DNA of 41,245 bases, from NCBI GenBank assembly GCA_017524615.1, contig JAFXVJ010000046.1:1-41245 (forward strand). The letters are read 5' to 3'. The DNA is from Clostridia bacterium (GTDB lineage Bacteria > Bacillota > Clostridia > Christensenellales > Aristaeellaceae). Below the pieces are notes generated by a model that was not told the DNA's origin, did not search any database, and saw only the letters and a program-made list of their open reading frames with translations. Each line of letters starts with the position of its first letter. Within the stretch, counting starts at the first letter, position 1. The position numbers and the translations under genes are program-made. Below, piece after piece: positions 24,431 through 32,898 of the stretch.

Positions 24431-24457
24431 CGGGGGCAAAAATGCCCCCGTTTTTTT
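24431..24457 (+). terminator. Rho-independent terminator
   Basis: CGGGGGCA (24431-24438), AAAA loop, TGCCCCCG (24443-24450) and seven T residues, 15 bp after the secreted protein gene. Confidence 0.92.
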
Positions 24458-24558
24458 CATACAGGGCTTGCGCGCCACGGAAAAAGCAGGTAAACTATGG
24501 GGTGGCCGCCCCGCGCGCGGAAGCGGCCCATCATCCTATGCGCTATGGAGTAAGCTGT

Positions 24559-25593
24559 ATGGTCACGTTAAAGGATATCGCCAGCGAAGCCGGGGTCAGC
24601 ATCACCACCGTATCCAATGTGGTGCACCGCCGGAAAAGCCGCGTTTCCCCCGAGCTGGTGGAAAAAATATGGAGTATCATTGAGCGGGAGCATTATGTGC
24701 CCAGCATGTCGGCCCGGTCGCTGGCAAATAGGGCTTCCTCCATCATCGGGGTGATCACCCATCTGACGCCCCAAACCACCGGCAGCACGGTGAGCGATCC
24801 GTTTCTGAGCACTTTTGTGGACAGCATCGAAAAGCGGCTTCGGGAGGAAGGATACTACCTGATGATCCGCGCCGTGGAGGAAGCGGCGGAGCTGGCAGCC
24901 CTCAGCCGCAGCTGGCGCTTGTCCGGCCTGATCCTGACCGGCATGTTTCAGGATGACTTCTTTTTCACCGTCAAAGAGCTGGGCGTCCCCTTCGTGCTCA
25001 TCGACAGCTATGTGGATGATCCGGACGTGTGCAGCATCGGGCTGGAAGATGAAAAAGGCGGCTATCTCGCCGCTAAGTATCTGTTGGAAAAGGGCCATCG
25101 GACAGTGGCTTTCGCGTCTCCTTCCATTCGGGCAGGCGGCGTGATCGAAAAGCGGCTGAACGGCTATTGCCGGGCCCTGGCGGAATACGATGTGCCGTTT
25201 GACCCTTCTCTGGTTTTCACCCAGGAAATCACCGTGCAGGAAGGCAGGAAGCTGGGGCGGCTGCTGGCCGCGAAGCGAGAGATCACCGGCATCTGCGCAT
25301 CGGCGGATATTCTGGCCGCCGGCATCATGGCCGGGCTGCATGCATGCGGTGTTTCCGTGCCCGGCGACAAATCCATCGTGGGGTTTGACGACAGCTACAT
25401 TTCCCAGCTGACCTATCCCACCCTCACCACCATCCATCAGGACGCCGATCAAAAGGGCGTGCTGGCCACGGACATGATCCTGCGGCAGCTTCGGCAAACG
25501 CCCATAGAAGAAAAATCCATCATTCTGCCCGTTCATCTGGTGGAACGGGACAGCGTGCTGCCGCCCGCGGCATCCTCCCGCAATCCTTTCTGA
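24559..25593 (+). CDS. LacI family transcriptional regulator (beta-helix locus)
   Basis: Starting at ATG 24559 (TGGAG upstream) gives 344 residues; the frame extends upstream only through the terminator. HTH: TLKDIASEAGVSITTVSNVV (residues 3-22), hinge helix SMSARSLANRAS (about 50-61), then the effector domain with FVLIDSYVDDPDVCSIG and IVGFDDSYISQLTYPTLTTI. It directly follows the secreted CBM-like gene and is the natural candidate to bind operators 1 and 2. As with other members, a sugar or sugar phosphate would relieve repression. Confidence 0.92.
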   Translation: MVTLKDIASEAGVSITTVSNVVHRRKSRVSPELVEKIWSIIEREHYVPSMSARSLANRASSIIGVITHLTPQTTGSTVSDPFLSTFVDSIEKRLREEGYYLMIRAVEEAAELAALSRSWRLSGLILTGMFQDDFFFTVKELGVPFVLIDSYVDDPDVCSIGLEDEKGGYLAAKYLLEKGHRTVAFASPSIRAGGVIEKRLNGYCRALAEYDVPFDPSLVFTQEITVQEGRKLGRLLAAKREITGICASADILAAGIMAGLHACGVSVPGDKSIVGFDDSYISQLTYPTLTTIHQDADQKGVLATDMILRQLRQTPIEEKSIILPVHLVERDSVLPPAASSRNPF

Positions 25594-25780
25594 TCAGGCA
25601 AACAGGCGCGCCCGGCACTTTTCTGCCATATGCTTGGGCATTTGCGCCTCCATTTCCATTCCCTGCGCTTCCGGCCGCTTTGGTTTGCGAGAAAACTTTC
25701 AGGATTTGAGATTTTCTCTTGCGCTTTTGCGTTTCTTTTTTGATTTTTCACGGATTGTCAGGAAAACGAAAACCCTGCGG

Positions 25781-25890
25781 TGTCATCCCGAGTAAAGCGC
25801 AGTCGAGGGATCTGTGCGTGCATCCGGCAAACAAATCCTTCGACTCCCCTCCGCTCTCGCTCCACCCCGCTCAGGAGGACAGGAAAGGCC
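25781..25890 (+). repeat. Degenerate family A-like palindrome (A' copy 2)
   Basis: TGTCATCCCGAGTAAAGCGC at the left and CCCCGCTCAGGAGGACAGG at the right are inverted relatives of the A arms. Family termini are absent. Part of the 656-bp gene-free stretch 25594-26249, which otherwise holds B1 and the rho terminator. Confidence 0.65.
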
Positions 25891-25942
25891 GTTTCTTTCT
25901 CCCTATCTGTCTTCCCATGAAGAATCTTTTTCACCTGGCACA

Positions 25943-26104
25943 ATACTATTCTCAGTATAAAAGATTATCAGATTTGGGATGAGTTTTTCGCCCTGGCTAA
26001 GCTGAATGGAGGGAGGCGTAGCTGCGCTACGTTGACCGGAATGAAGCAACGCCAGGGCGGAAAAGACACCCAAAGATGATAAGATTTTAGATTGAGAATA
26101 GTAT
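25943..26104 (+). repeat. Family B miniature inverted-repeat element, copy B1
   Basis: This 162-bp unit has ends ATACTATTCTCAGTATAAAAG and CTTTTAGATTGAGAATAGTAT-type. The two ends are inverted copies for about 58 bp (ATCAGATTTGGG / CCCAAAGATGAT; CGCCCTGGC / GCCAGGGCG) around a centre GCGTAGCTGCGCTACG, so nearly the whole element is one hairpin. It differs from B4 at only 2 positions by eye. Flanking TA is consistent with IS630/Tc1-mariner-like mobilisation. Confidence 0.85.
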
Positions 26105-26170
26105 AAGCCGAAAAAGGCGCAGGAAGAGCGGAACGCCGAATGCCACCAGTGGAAAAGCGCTTCATACAGA

Positions 26171-26204
26171 AAAGGCCACAGCGGGTTCGCCCGCTGTGGC
26201 CTTT
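26171..26204 (-). terminator. Terminator of the rho-like gene
   Basis: A perfect 15-bp stem AAAGGCCACAGCGGG / CCCGCTGTGGCCTTT closed by TTCG (CGAA on the minus strand), followed by TTCTG on the minus strand, about 45 bp beyond the stop codon. Confidence 0.8.
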
Positions 26205-26249
26205 CGGATGATTTCTTGTATTCGTTCAGTCCCTGGCTGAACAGGAATG

Positions 26250-28085
26250 CTATTCCTTATCTTCGGGCAGCAGCGCGGCCCGGAGCGTTTTGGCGTCCTC
26301 CATTTCCTGCTCGGTCAGCAGGCGCTCGCAGTGAAGGGTCCTGCTGCGGTAAAAATCTATGGAGAAGAGGTCCGCGCCTTCCCCGGCGCCGTTTTTCTCC
26401 AGGTGCCATTCCAAATTCGCGTATTTTTGGAATTCCCGGTACAGGATATCGTCCGGCCGATCCTGCCCCATCTCCACGGTGGCCAGGACGGTCAGGCTGC
26501 CGGCTTCCTTGGTGTTGCGGGCCGCGCCGAACAGATGGCGCCCCCGGGCAAACAGCGTTCCGGGCGCCGGGAAGAGGCCGGGCGCGGGGGCAGCCATGCC
26601 TGCCCGGGCAATGCGGTTCAGGCTATCGGCCAGGATGATCACATCCCGTTTCTGCTCCACCAGCCGCAGCGCCCTTTCCAGCGCCAGATCGCAGATCCGG
26701 GCCTGGTTTTCGCTGCTTTCATCGAAGGTGGAATACACCAGCTCGGCGGGAAGATCCTCCTTGATTTCGGAAATATCCTCGGGGCGCTGATCCGCCAGCA
26801 GCAGCATCAGATGGGCCTTGGGCTGATTCTTCGCCATCGCCGCGGCGATTTTTTTCAAAAACCCGATCCGGTCCACATCCGGCGTCGCGGCGATCAAGCC
26901 CCGCTGGCCAAAGCCCACGGGGGACAGCAAATCCACCGTCCGCAGCAATTGATCCGCGTCCTTTTTCCCGTTCAGGGTGATGCGCTTCACGGGATAGAGG
27001 GGGGTCAGGTCCTCAAACCGGGGACGGGTCTGATTTTCCTCCGCGGGGTGCCCGTTGATATCCGTGATATACAGCATGGCGCAGTACCGGTCCATCTCCC
27101 GCTGGGGCCGGGTTTTCCCCACGATGTAATCGCCGGAGCGCAGGGAGAAACGCCGGATCTGGGCATTGGAGATATACACGTCATTTTTGCCGGGCAGATG
27201 ACGGTTGACCCGCAGGAAGCCGTACCCGTCGGGATGCACCTCCAGCACGCCCTCGCCGTCGCCGCACTCGCCCTGGGCCAGCAGATCGGCCAGGCCCATC
27301 GCGCCGGAGCCCGAATCCCGATGCCCGTAGGCGCCGCCCCCGGGGGCGGATTCCTGCCGGGGCTGGTATTCCTGACGCGGCTGATAATCCTGCCGGGGCT
27401 GATACTCCTGCCGCGGCTGATACTCCGGACGCGGCTGATAATCCTGCCGGGGCTGGTATTCCTGCTGCGGCTGGCCATAGGCCGGGGCCCGATAATCATT
27501 GGGCCGCGGCTCGGCTTCCGGCGCGGGCTGGTCGGGGCCGAAGCGGTTGGGATAGGAAACAGGCTGCGCCGGGCGGGGCGACGTGGCCCGGGAATCGGTG
27601 CGGCTCGGCGCGGCAGCGCGGCTGTAGCCCCGCGGATCGGCAGGACGGGTCCAGGTCGAGGGCTGGCTGTGGCCGGCGGGCTGGCCCTGATACGCCCGGG
27701 GATTATGCCAGGCCCGGGAGCCCTCCATGGTAAAGGCGGGGGCCTTGGCGGAAATGGTGCTCAGCGAGGACGCGCCCGACGTGGGCGCAGGGGCGGAGGT
27801 CACGGGCCGGCGCACGGTATGGGAGGCCATCTGGTTGGGCGTGAGCACGGGAATATCGTCCTCATCCTCTTCTATTTCGTCATCGGTAATGATGGCGGCG
27901 CTGCGGATGTGCCGCGCAGGCGCCTCCGCAGGCGCCGGGGCCGCCGGTGGAGCTGCCGCGGCGCCGGCCTCGTTCAGCTTATCAATAATTCCCTGCTTGT
28001 TGATGCCGGCCCCCAGCTTCACGCCCATCTCCTTGGCGATTTTGCGCAATTCGATGACCGACATTTGTTCGTAGGATTCGCTCAT
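26250..28085 (-). CDS. Rho-like protein with degenerate ATPase site
   Basis: A 611-residue Rho homologue. Order: Rho N-terminal helical domain (1-40, MSVIELRKIAKEMGVK), disordered Ala/Pro/Gln/Arg-rich insert (41-260) with seven hexapeptide repeats, cold-shock-like RNA-binding domain (about 278-345: DGYGFLR, NDVYISNAQIRRFSLRSGD, DRYCAML), ATPase domain (about 375-600). Where functional Rho reads A-P-P-K-A-G-K-T this protein reads ATPDVDRI (400-407), so the P-loop Lys and Thr are gone. The catalytic Glu after D in LLADQRPED is Gln433, the Q-loop TGGVDANAL is replaced by FPAPGTLFARG, and about 40 C-terminal residues are missing. Walker B Asp487 (VIILADSLNR) and FGAARN remain. Likely RNA-binding but not an ATP-driven terminator; whether a normal rho exists elsewhere is unknown. 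GGAGG precedes the ATG. Confidence 0.9.
   Translation of the reverse strand: MSESYEQMSVIELRKIAKEMGVKLGAGINKQGIIDKLNEAGAAAAPPAAPAPAEAPARHIRSAAIITDDEIEEDEDDIPVLTPNQMASHTVRRPVTSAPAPTSGASSLSTISAKAPAFTMEGSRAWHNPRAYQGQPAGHSQPSTWTRPADPRGYSRAAAPSRTDSRATSPRPAQPVSYPNRFGPDQPAPEAEPRPNDYRAPAYGQPQQEYQPRQDYQPRPEYQPRQEYQPRQDYQPRQEYQPRQESAPGGGAYGHRDSGSGAMGLADLLAQGECGDGEGVLEVHPDGYGFLRVNRHLPGKNDVYISNAQIRRFSLRSGDYIVGKTRPQREMDRYCAMLYITDINGHPAEENQTRPRFEDLTPLYPVKRITLNGKKDADQLLRTVDLLSPVGFGQRGLIAATPDVDRIGFLKKIAAAMAKNQPKAHLMLLLADQRPEDISEIKEDLPAELVYSTFDESSENQARICDLALERALRLVEQKRDVIILADSLNRIARAGMAAPAPGLFPAPGTLFARGRHLFGAARNTKEAGSLTVLATVEMGQDRPDDILYREFQKYANLEWHLEKNGAGEGADLFSIDFYRSRTLHCERLLTEQEMEDAKTLRAALLPEDKE
27348..27473 (-). 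repeat. Seven 18-bp tandem repeats in the rho-like gene
   Basis: They encode residues 205-246: QPQQEY, QPRQDY, QPRPEY, QPRQEY, QPRQDY, QPRQEY, QPRQES. The DNA unit varies mostly at third positions, which points to selection for the peptide. The protein repeat is low-complexity, aromatic- and Arg-rich. Confidence 0.95.
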
Positions 28086-28155
28086 TCAATAACCTCCTCG
28101 CGTCAGCCGCGCACATGGATGCAGAAAAGAAAAAAATGGCAATACGGAAAATGAC

Positions 28156-28183
28156 TGAATGACCCTGGTCAATAAGTCATTCA
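28156..28183 (-). promoter_or_regulatory. Hairpin in the rho-like leader
   Basis: TGAATGAC (28156-28163) pairs with GTCATTCA (28176-28183); on the minus strand a T-rich tract (CATTTTCC then CCATTTTTTTC) follows. Within a 200-nt leader it could serve attenuation, as rho genes are commonly autoregulated, but this is inference. Confidence 0.35.
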
Positions 28184-28290
28184 AAACGGACAGGGGTATG
28201 GCTTGTTTTCGTGGGATGATCCTTCTGCACCGCGGGCCTCGCTTTATGTTCAATAGTCAGCTGATCCTGAAAGAGACGCTGTCTGGGCTT

Positions 28291-28319
28291 ATTATACCAA
28301 ATCCTTTCGTGAAATTCAA
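28291..28319 (-). promoter_or_regulatory. Promoter of the rho-like gene
   Basis: Minus strand: TTGAAT (28314-28319), 17-bp spacer, TATAAT (28291-28296), leaving a leader of about 200 nt. Upstream, 28320-28515 holds three TTTTTTCGC units and an alternating CG run (28380-28390) and no gene. Confidence 0.75.
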
Positions 28320-28515
28320 TGCGTTTTTCAGTTTTGTTTCCAGGCTGTTTTTTTCGCTTTTTTCGCTTTTTTCGCCGTCGCGCGCGCGCGGGAATATCCC
28401 GTGCCGCAAAAAAGATCCGGGCAGGGGTCGCGCGGTCTGCGCTGTGTATTTTTTCTATCCATGACTGAAAATATGTATCCGCCCGTTCCCGGAAAGGCCG
28501 GACGTTTTTTTCCGT

Positions 28516-29361
28516 TTATCGCACCGTGCGGCGCAGGGGCAGCGTGATGCCATAGCACACCACCGCGCACAGCACGATAGCGGCCCCGGCGCTGATGCCG
28601 GGCACGGCATAGGCCAGATAATAGGAAATGGCCAGCCCCGCCACGCCGCACACCAGGCCGATCACCACGCTGAGCAGGGCATGCTGCGCGGCAGTGCGGG
28701 AAATGTTCCGGGCGGCGGCGGCAGGCAGGATCAGCAGCGCGTTGATCAGCAGCACGCCCACCCACTGGATCGCCAGCATGACCACCACTGCCAGCAACAC
28801 GGCGAAGGCGTACTCCGCTCCCTTGGTTTTCACGCCCCGGCTTTGGGCCAGGGCCGGATTCACCGCGGTGAGCAGCAGCGGATTATACAGCAGCGCCCAA
28901 ATGCCCACGCCAACCGGCAGGGCCAGGGCCAGAAAGGGCAGATCCTCGGGCAGCACGCCCAGAATATCCCCGGCCATCAGCTTGGAAAATCCCTTTTCCC
29001 GGGCCAGCACCAAAAGGCCCAGGGCAATGCCGCCGGAGGAAAACACGCTGATCACCGTATCGGCGGAGGCGCCGCCGGAGCGGTTGATGCGGGAAATCAG
29101 GATGGCCCAGATGACGCCGAACAGAATCATGGCGATCAATTGGCTTTGAATGCCCAGCAGCATGCCCAGGCCGGCGCCCGCCAGGGCGGAGTGGCCCAGG
29201 GCATCGGAAAAAAACGCCATGCGGCGGTTCACCGCCATGGTGCCCAGCAGCGCCAGCAGCGGCGTCAGCAGCAGCACCGCCAGCAGCCCCAGGATCATGA
29301 ATTCATCCCGGAAGCATTCAAAGGGCAGAATCGCGCGCACGATCCCGTACAGGGTTTCCAA
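28516..29361 (-). CDS. znuB: Metal ABC transporter permease (ZnuB family)
   Basis: This 281-residue protein of the ABC-3 family has about 8 hydrophobic segments from residue 22 on. Family marks: FFSDALGHSALAGAGLG (coupling region), ADTVISVFSSGGIALG and GVKTKGAEYAFAVLLAVVVM. Transports Zn(II) or Mn(II) with the ATPase ZnuC. The start codon is TTG at 29361 (METLYG), preceded by GGAAAGGATG; no in-frame ATG fits better. It is separated from znuC by a secreted propeller-like gene, and no metal-binding protein gene (znuA) is in the window. Zinc is more likely than manganese by analogy, but unproven. Confidence 0.88.
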   Translation of the reverse strand: METLYGIVRAILPFECFRDEFMILGLLAVLLLTPLLALLGTMAVNRRMAFFSDALGHSALAGAGLGMLLGIQSQLIAMILFGVIWAILISRINRSGGASADTVISVFSSGGIALGLLVLAREKGFSKLMAGDILGVLPEDLPFLALALPVGVGIWALLYNPLLLTAVNPALAQSRGVKTKGAEYAFAVLLAVVVMLAIQWVGVLLINALLILPAAAARNISRTAAQHALLSVVIGLVCGVAGLAISYYLAYAVPGISAGAAIVLCAVVCYGITLPLRRTVR

Positions 29362-29415
29362 ATGGTGTCATCCTTTCCCGGGCCTGTTCAGCCGGCCCTT
29401 CTCCGTTTCGCCCGA

Positions 29416-30885
29416 TCACCGAACGGTGAGCCGATAGGCTTCCACCGTACTGGTTTCCGTATTAAAAATCAGCAGCGTTCCGTCCTCGCTCCACACCATG
29501 CCGGGGTAATACTTGGCCGCCAGCGGTGAGCCATACACGATGGTGGGCAAGCCCTCCGGCGCTTCCACCGGCCGCAGCTCCATCTGCGCCACATCCAGCA
29601 GGAAGAAGCGGCACTGCTTCATGCTGCCCACATTGATCAGCGCAAACCGCCCATCGGGGGACATGCAGCAGCACGTGGAAACAGGCGGCGGATTGTCTGC
29701 CAGCGCCTTGCCATAGGCAGCCGCGGTTTCCAGATCACTGTTTTTCAGCGCGGTGATCGCGCTGTCCTCCACCAGCTCCAGACGTACGTCGGACAAATCA
29801 CCCGCGTCGTCCTGAAAGCGCCAATAATGCGTCATATCCGGCCCCTCCGGGGTGATCTGGCGCAGGTTGACGGCCTGCAGCAGCGCATGCACGGCCTTCA
29901 GCGTGTCTTCGGGAATGTCGGTATTCACCCCGTTTCCGGACAAGACGGCCGCCGTGCTGCCGAGCATCACGCCATACCCCGTTTGAGAAGAATAGGACAT
30001 GCAGCCGGTATGCAACATCGAATAAGACAGGACGCCGGAATAGACCCGGGGGCTGCCCACGGGCATGCTGCTGCCGGTGAGCGCGGCATAAATCGCCAGG
30101 GCGTCTTTCCCCACGCCGGCGGGGCCGCACACATATACGGTGTCCGGATCCTTTCCGTTCCTGCTTTTCATGCCCAGCACCAGCCAATTCCCGTCTGCCT
30201 TTTCAAACAGGCCTGGGGTGACAATCATGAACATGTTCTGGCACACCACCTGCACCTCAAACGTGGTCAAATCACACCGGTACAGCGCTTCATTCCAGCC
30301 GCCGGAATCAAATTCGCTGAGGCGGCCCGTAAAATAAATATACTGGCCCGTACGGTCAAATTTGGCCTCATAAACAAACCCGAATCCTTCCTCCATGGGT
30401 TTTGGTGCCAGCGCCACCGCCAGGAACACATCCCCGGTTTCGGCGTCCAGCACGATCAGATCCAGATTCCGAGCGTTCTTCATGCTCATCGACTTATTGG
30501 TCAGCAGCGCGTATCGGCTGTCGGGCGACCAATTGACGCCCTCCTGGCCAGGCAGCGAGTGGCAAACCCTCATGAAATCCTTTTCGAGATTTTCATAAGG
30601 GTCGCCCACGCCCCTATCCGGCGCGATCTTCGCCGGGATGACCAGGCCGTCGCGGGTCATATACAGTTTACTGTGATCCGTCCACAGCATGGTTTTTCCG
30701 TCGGGAGACAGGCTGATGGGCATCCAGCCGTACAAAAGCCCGATGGCGGGCAGGGCGGTTTTCTCCAGCGTCAGCGTCTTTCCTTGGGTGAAAGCCGCGG
30801 CGTAATCCGCGTCCTCCGCCAGCGCGGCGGGCAGCGCGGACAGCAGCGTCACACAGCACAGCAGCAGGGCAAACAACCGCTTCAT
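29416..30885 (-). CDS. Secreted TolB/WD40-like beta-propeller protein, function unknown
   Basis: A 489-residue exported protein with signal peptide MKRLFALLLCCVTLLSALPA ending A-L-A-E-D. The mature part has recurring propeller-like strands of the type SPDGKTMLWTD, SPDSRYALLT, DRTGQYIYFTG, SPDGRFALIN and SEDGTLLIFN, spread over the whole length (about every 60-90 residues), which points to a TolB/DPP-IV-N-type beta-propeller. No catalytic residues recognised. It sits inside the zinc-transport operon, between znuC (31 bp upstream) and znuB (54 bp downstream), where a znuA gene might be expected. AAGGAGGT precedes the ATG. Confidence 0.7.
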   Translation of the reverse strand: MKRLFALLLCCVTLLSALPAALAEDADYAAAFTQGKTLTLEKTALPAIGLLYGWMPISLSPDGKTMLWTDHSKLYMTRDGLVIPAKIAPDRGVGDPYENLEKDFMRVCHSLPGQEGVNWSPDSRYALLTNKSMSMKNARNLDLIVLDAETGDVFLAVALAPKPMEEGFGFVYEAKFDRTGQYIYFTGRLSEFDSGGWNEALYRCDLTTFEVQVVCQNMFMIVTPGLFEKADGNWLVLGMKSRNGKDPDTVYVCGPAGVGKDALAIYAALTGSSMPVGSPRVYSGVLSYSMLHTGCMSYSSQTGYGVMLGSTAAVLSGNGVNTDIPEDTLKAVHALLQAVNLRQITPEGPDMTHYWRFQDDAGDLSDVRLELVEDSAITALKNSDLETAAAYGKALADNPPPVSTCCCMSPDGRFALINVGSMKQCRFFLLDVAQMELRPVEAPEGLPTIVYGSPLAAKYYPGMVWSEDGTLLIFNTETSTVEAYRLTVR

Positions 30886-30916
30886 GGGGCAGACCTCCTT
30901 CCAATAGAAAACAGAT

Positions 30917-31720
30917 TTACGGGCGGAACAGCGCGCCCGCGTTCACATCCCGCTCAAGGCCCCGATTGCCGCTGGTGCGGAAGGTTTCCTCAAACTCGGG
31001 AGAGGAAAACACTTCCGCCGGCGTGCCGGCCCGGAGCACCTTCTGACGCACCAGGATCACGGTGTCAGCGTAGCGGCGCACCAGGTCCCAATCGTGGCTC
31101 ACCATCAGGATGGCCAGGTGATGGGATTTCCGCAGGGCGGACACCGTTTGCAGAAACAGGGAAAGCCCGTTTTGGTCCACGCCGGAAACGGGCTCATCCA
31201 ATACCAGCAGATCGGGCAGGGGACACAGGGCCATGGCCAGCAGCACCCGCTGCAGCTCCCCGCCGCTCAACGTGCCCAGGCGCTTGTCGATCAGCGCTTC
31301 CGCCTGCGTTTCAGAAAGGGCCTGAACCACCTGCTGGCGTGTTTTTTTGCTCACGCCCGTCCACACGGGGCGGCGGGCCAGGGACGCGGCCATCAGGTCC
31401 CGCACCGTCAGGGGCATTTCCCGGTCGAAAGGCAGCTGCTGAGGCACATAGCCGATGCGGGGTACGGGAAAATCGTGGCCGTCGGCATCCACATGGCGGA
31501 TCTGGCCGGTGTGAGGCCGCTGGCCCAGCAGGGCCTGGATCAGGGTGGTTTTCCCGGCGCCGTTGGGCCCCACCAGCGCGGTCAGCTGGCCGCAGTGGAT
31601 ATGGAAACTGATATCTGAAATCAGCGTTTCGCCCCCCGCCGTCACCCCCACCTTGTCCAGTTCGATGCGGCACAGGCTGCAATGGGGATCGATGACAGGA
31701 TGGCTGTGATCACTCTTCAT
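30917..31720 (-). CDS. znuC: Metal ABC transporter ATP-binding protein (ZnuC family)
   Basis: Starting at ATG 31720 gives 267 residues; it overlaps the recA stop by 11 bp, suggesting translational coupling. Walker [11 protein letters not shown]-loop YVPQQLPF, signature [12 protein letters not shown], Walker [13 protein letters not shown] and the switch His in MVSHDWD are intact. The N-terminus [15 protein letters not shown] is rich in His and Cys, as in other clostridial ZnuC proteins, and could bind metal. It drives import by ZnuB. No strong SD precedes the start, in line with coupling to recA. Confidence 0.9.
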   Translation of the reverse strand: MKSDHSHPVIDPHCSLCRIELDKVGVTAGGETLISDISFHIHCGQLTALVGPNGAGKTTLIQALLGQRPHTGQIRHVDADGHDFPVPRIGYVPQQLPFDREMPLTVRDLMAASLARRPVWTGVSKKTRQQVVQALSETQAEALIDKRLGTLSGGELQRVLLAMALCPLPDLLVLDEPVSGVDQNGLSLFLQTVSALRKSHHLAILMVSHDWDLVRRYADTVILVRQKVLRAGTPAEVFSSPEFEETFRTSGNRGLERDVNAGALFRP

Positions 31721-32816
31721 GGTCGTCCGCCATCTCCGGATCCATGTCCGGAATGTCGTTTTCATCCATGGCGGGCACAGTGGTCTGGGTCAAAAGCGCG
31801 CGCAGCCTGGCTTCCACCTCATCCGCCATCTCGGGATGCTCCTTCAGATAGATGCGGGCGTTGTCCCGGCCCTGGGCGATGCGCTGGTCGTTGTAGGAGA
31901 ACCACGCGCCGGACTTGACGATGATATCCTTGGCCACGGCATTGTCCAGCAGGCTGCCCTCCCGGCTGATGCCCTGGCCGTAGATCAGGTCGAATTCGCA
32001 GGAGCGGAAGGGCGGGGCCACCTTGTTTTTCACCACCTTCACCTTGGTGCGGTTGCCGATGACCTCGCTGCCGTTCTTGATCTGCTCGCCCCGGCGCACG
32101 TCCAGGCGCACGGAGGCGTAGAATTTCAGGGCACGGCCGCCGGGGGTGGTTTCGGGGTTGCCGTACATGACGCCCACTTTTTCGCGGATCTGGTTGATGA
32201 AGAGGGCGATGGCGTTGGTTTTCGCCACCACGCCGGTCAGCTTGCGCATGGCCTGGCTCATCAGCCGGGCCTGGATGCCCACGAAGGAATCGCCCATTTC
32301 GCCGTCGATCTCGGCCCGCGGCACCAGCGCGGCCACCGAGTCGATAACCACGATGTCGATGGCGCCGGAGCGCAAAAGAGCCTCGGCGATTTCCAGCGCG
32401 TCCTCGCCGCAGTTGGGCTGGCTGACGTACAGTTCGTCGATGTTCACACCCAGGTTCCTGGCGTAGGCGGGATCCAGGGCGTGCTCCGCGTCGATAAAGG
32501 CCGCCGCGCCGCCCATTTTCTGCACCTGGGCCACCACATGCAGGGCCACGGTGGTTTTGCCGCTGGATTCGGGGCCGAACACCTCGATGATGCGGCCCCG
32601 GGGAATGCCGCCCACGCCCAGGGCCATATCCAGATCCAAACAGCCGGTGGGCACGGTTTCCACCTGCATGGCGGTCTTGTCGCCCAGCTTCATCACGGTG
32701 CCCTTGCCGAATTCCTTTTCAATGCTGCTCAGGGTGGCTTCCAGCGCCCGCATCTTTTCCTGCTGGGTGGAGTCCTGGGTCTTCATTTCCTTTTTTGCGG
32801 TTTCCTTTTTGGCCAT
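31710..32816 (-). CDS. recA: Recombinase RecA
   Basis: This 368-residue DNA-dependent ATPase performs strand exchange and LexA co-cleavage. Walker [10 protein letters not shown] (about 80), Walker B VIDSVAAL, the DNA-binding loop region with [19 protein letters not shown], and [14 protein letters not shown] are intact. The acidic tail ([19 protein letters not shown]) is usual. GGAGAACAGC precedes the ATG. It follows pgsA as in many Firmicutes, and leads into znuC with an overlap. I see no clear LexA site or promoter in the 80 bp upstream. Confidence 0.98.
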   Translation of the reverse strand: MAKKETAKKEMKTQDSTQQEKMRALEATLSSIEKEFGKGTVMKLGDKTAMQVETVPTGCLDLDMALGVGGIPRGRIIEVFGPESSGKTTVALHVVAQVQKMGGAAAFIDAEHALDPAYARNLGVNIDELYVSQPNCGEDALEIAEALLRSGAIDIVVIDSVAALVPRAEIDGEMGDSFVGIQARLMSQAMRKLTGVVAKTNAIALFINQIREKVGVMYGNPETTPGGRALKFYASVRLDVRRGEQIKNGSEVIGNRTKVKVVKNKVAPPFRSCEFDLIYGQGISREGSLLDNAVAKDIIVKSGAWFSYNDQRIAQGRDNARIYLKEHPEMADEVEARLRALLTQTTVPAMDENDIPDMDPEMADDHEE

Positions 32817-32898
32817 GATGCTGTTCTCCTTTGCGTGATCTTTTCTGAGTCGATAATTATTGATAATATTTCATTTTCTCCGGAGGATCATCCGATGA

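Noticed and set aside
25593-25780. Short frames in the spacer after the second LacI gene
   Set aside because: No SD, no family, A/T-rich and overlapping repeat material.
26250-28085. The rho-like gene as a pseudogene
   Set aside because: The frame is intact for 611 codons, the RNA-binding domain is well conserved, repeats vary mainly at synonymous sites, and promoter, SD and terminator are good. Decay cannot be fully excluded without relatives.
28320-28515. TTTTTTCGC triplet repeat and CG run as a regulatory array
   Set aside because: It is short simple sequence between a promoter and the znuB stop codon; nothing links it to a known site type.
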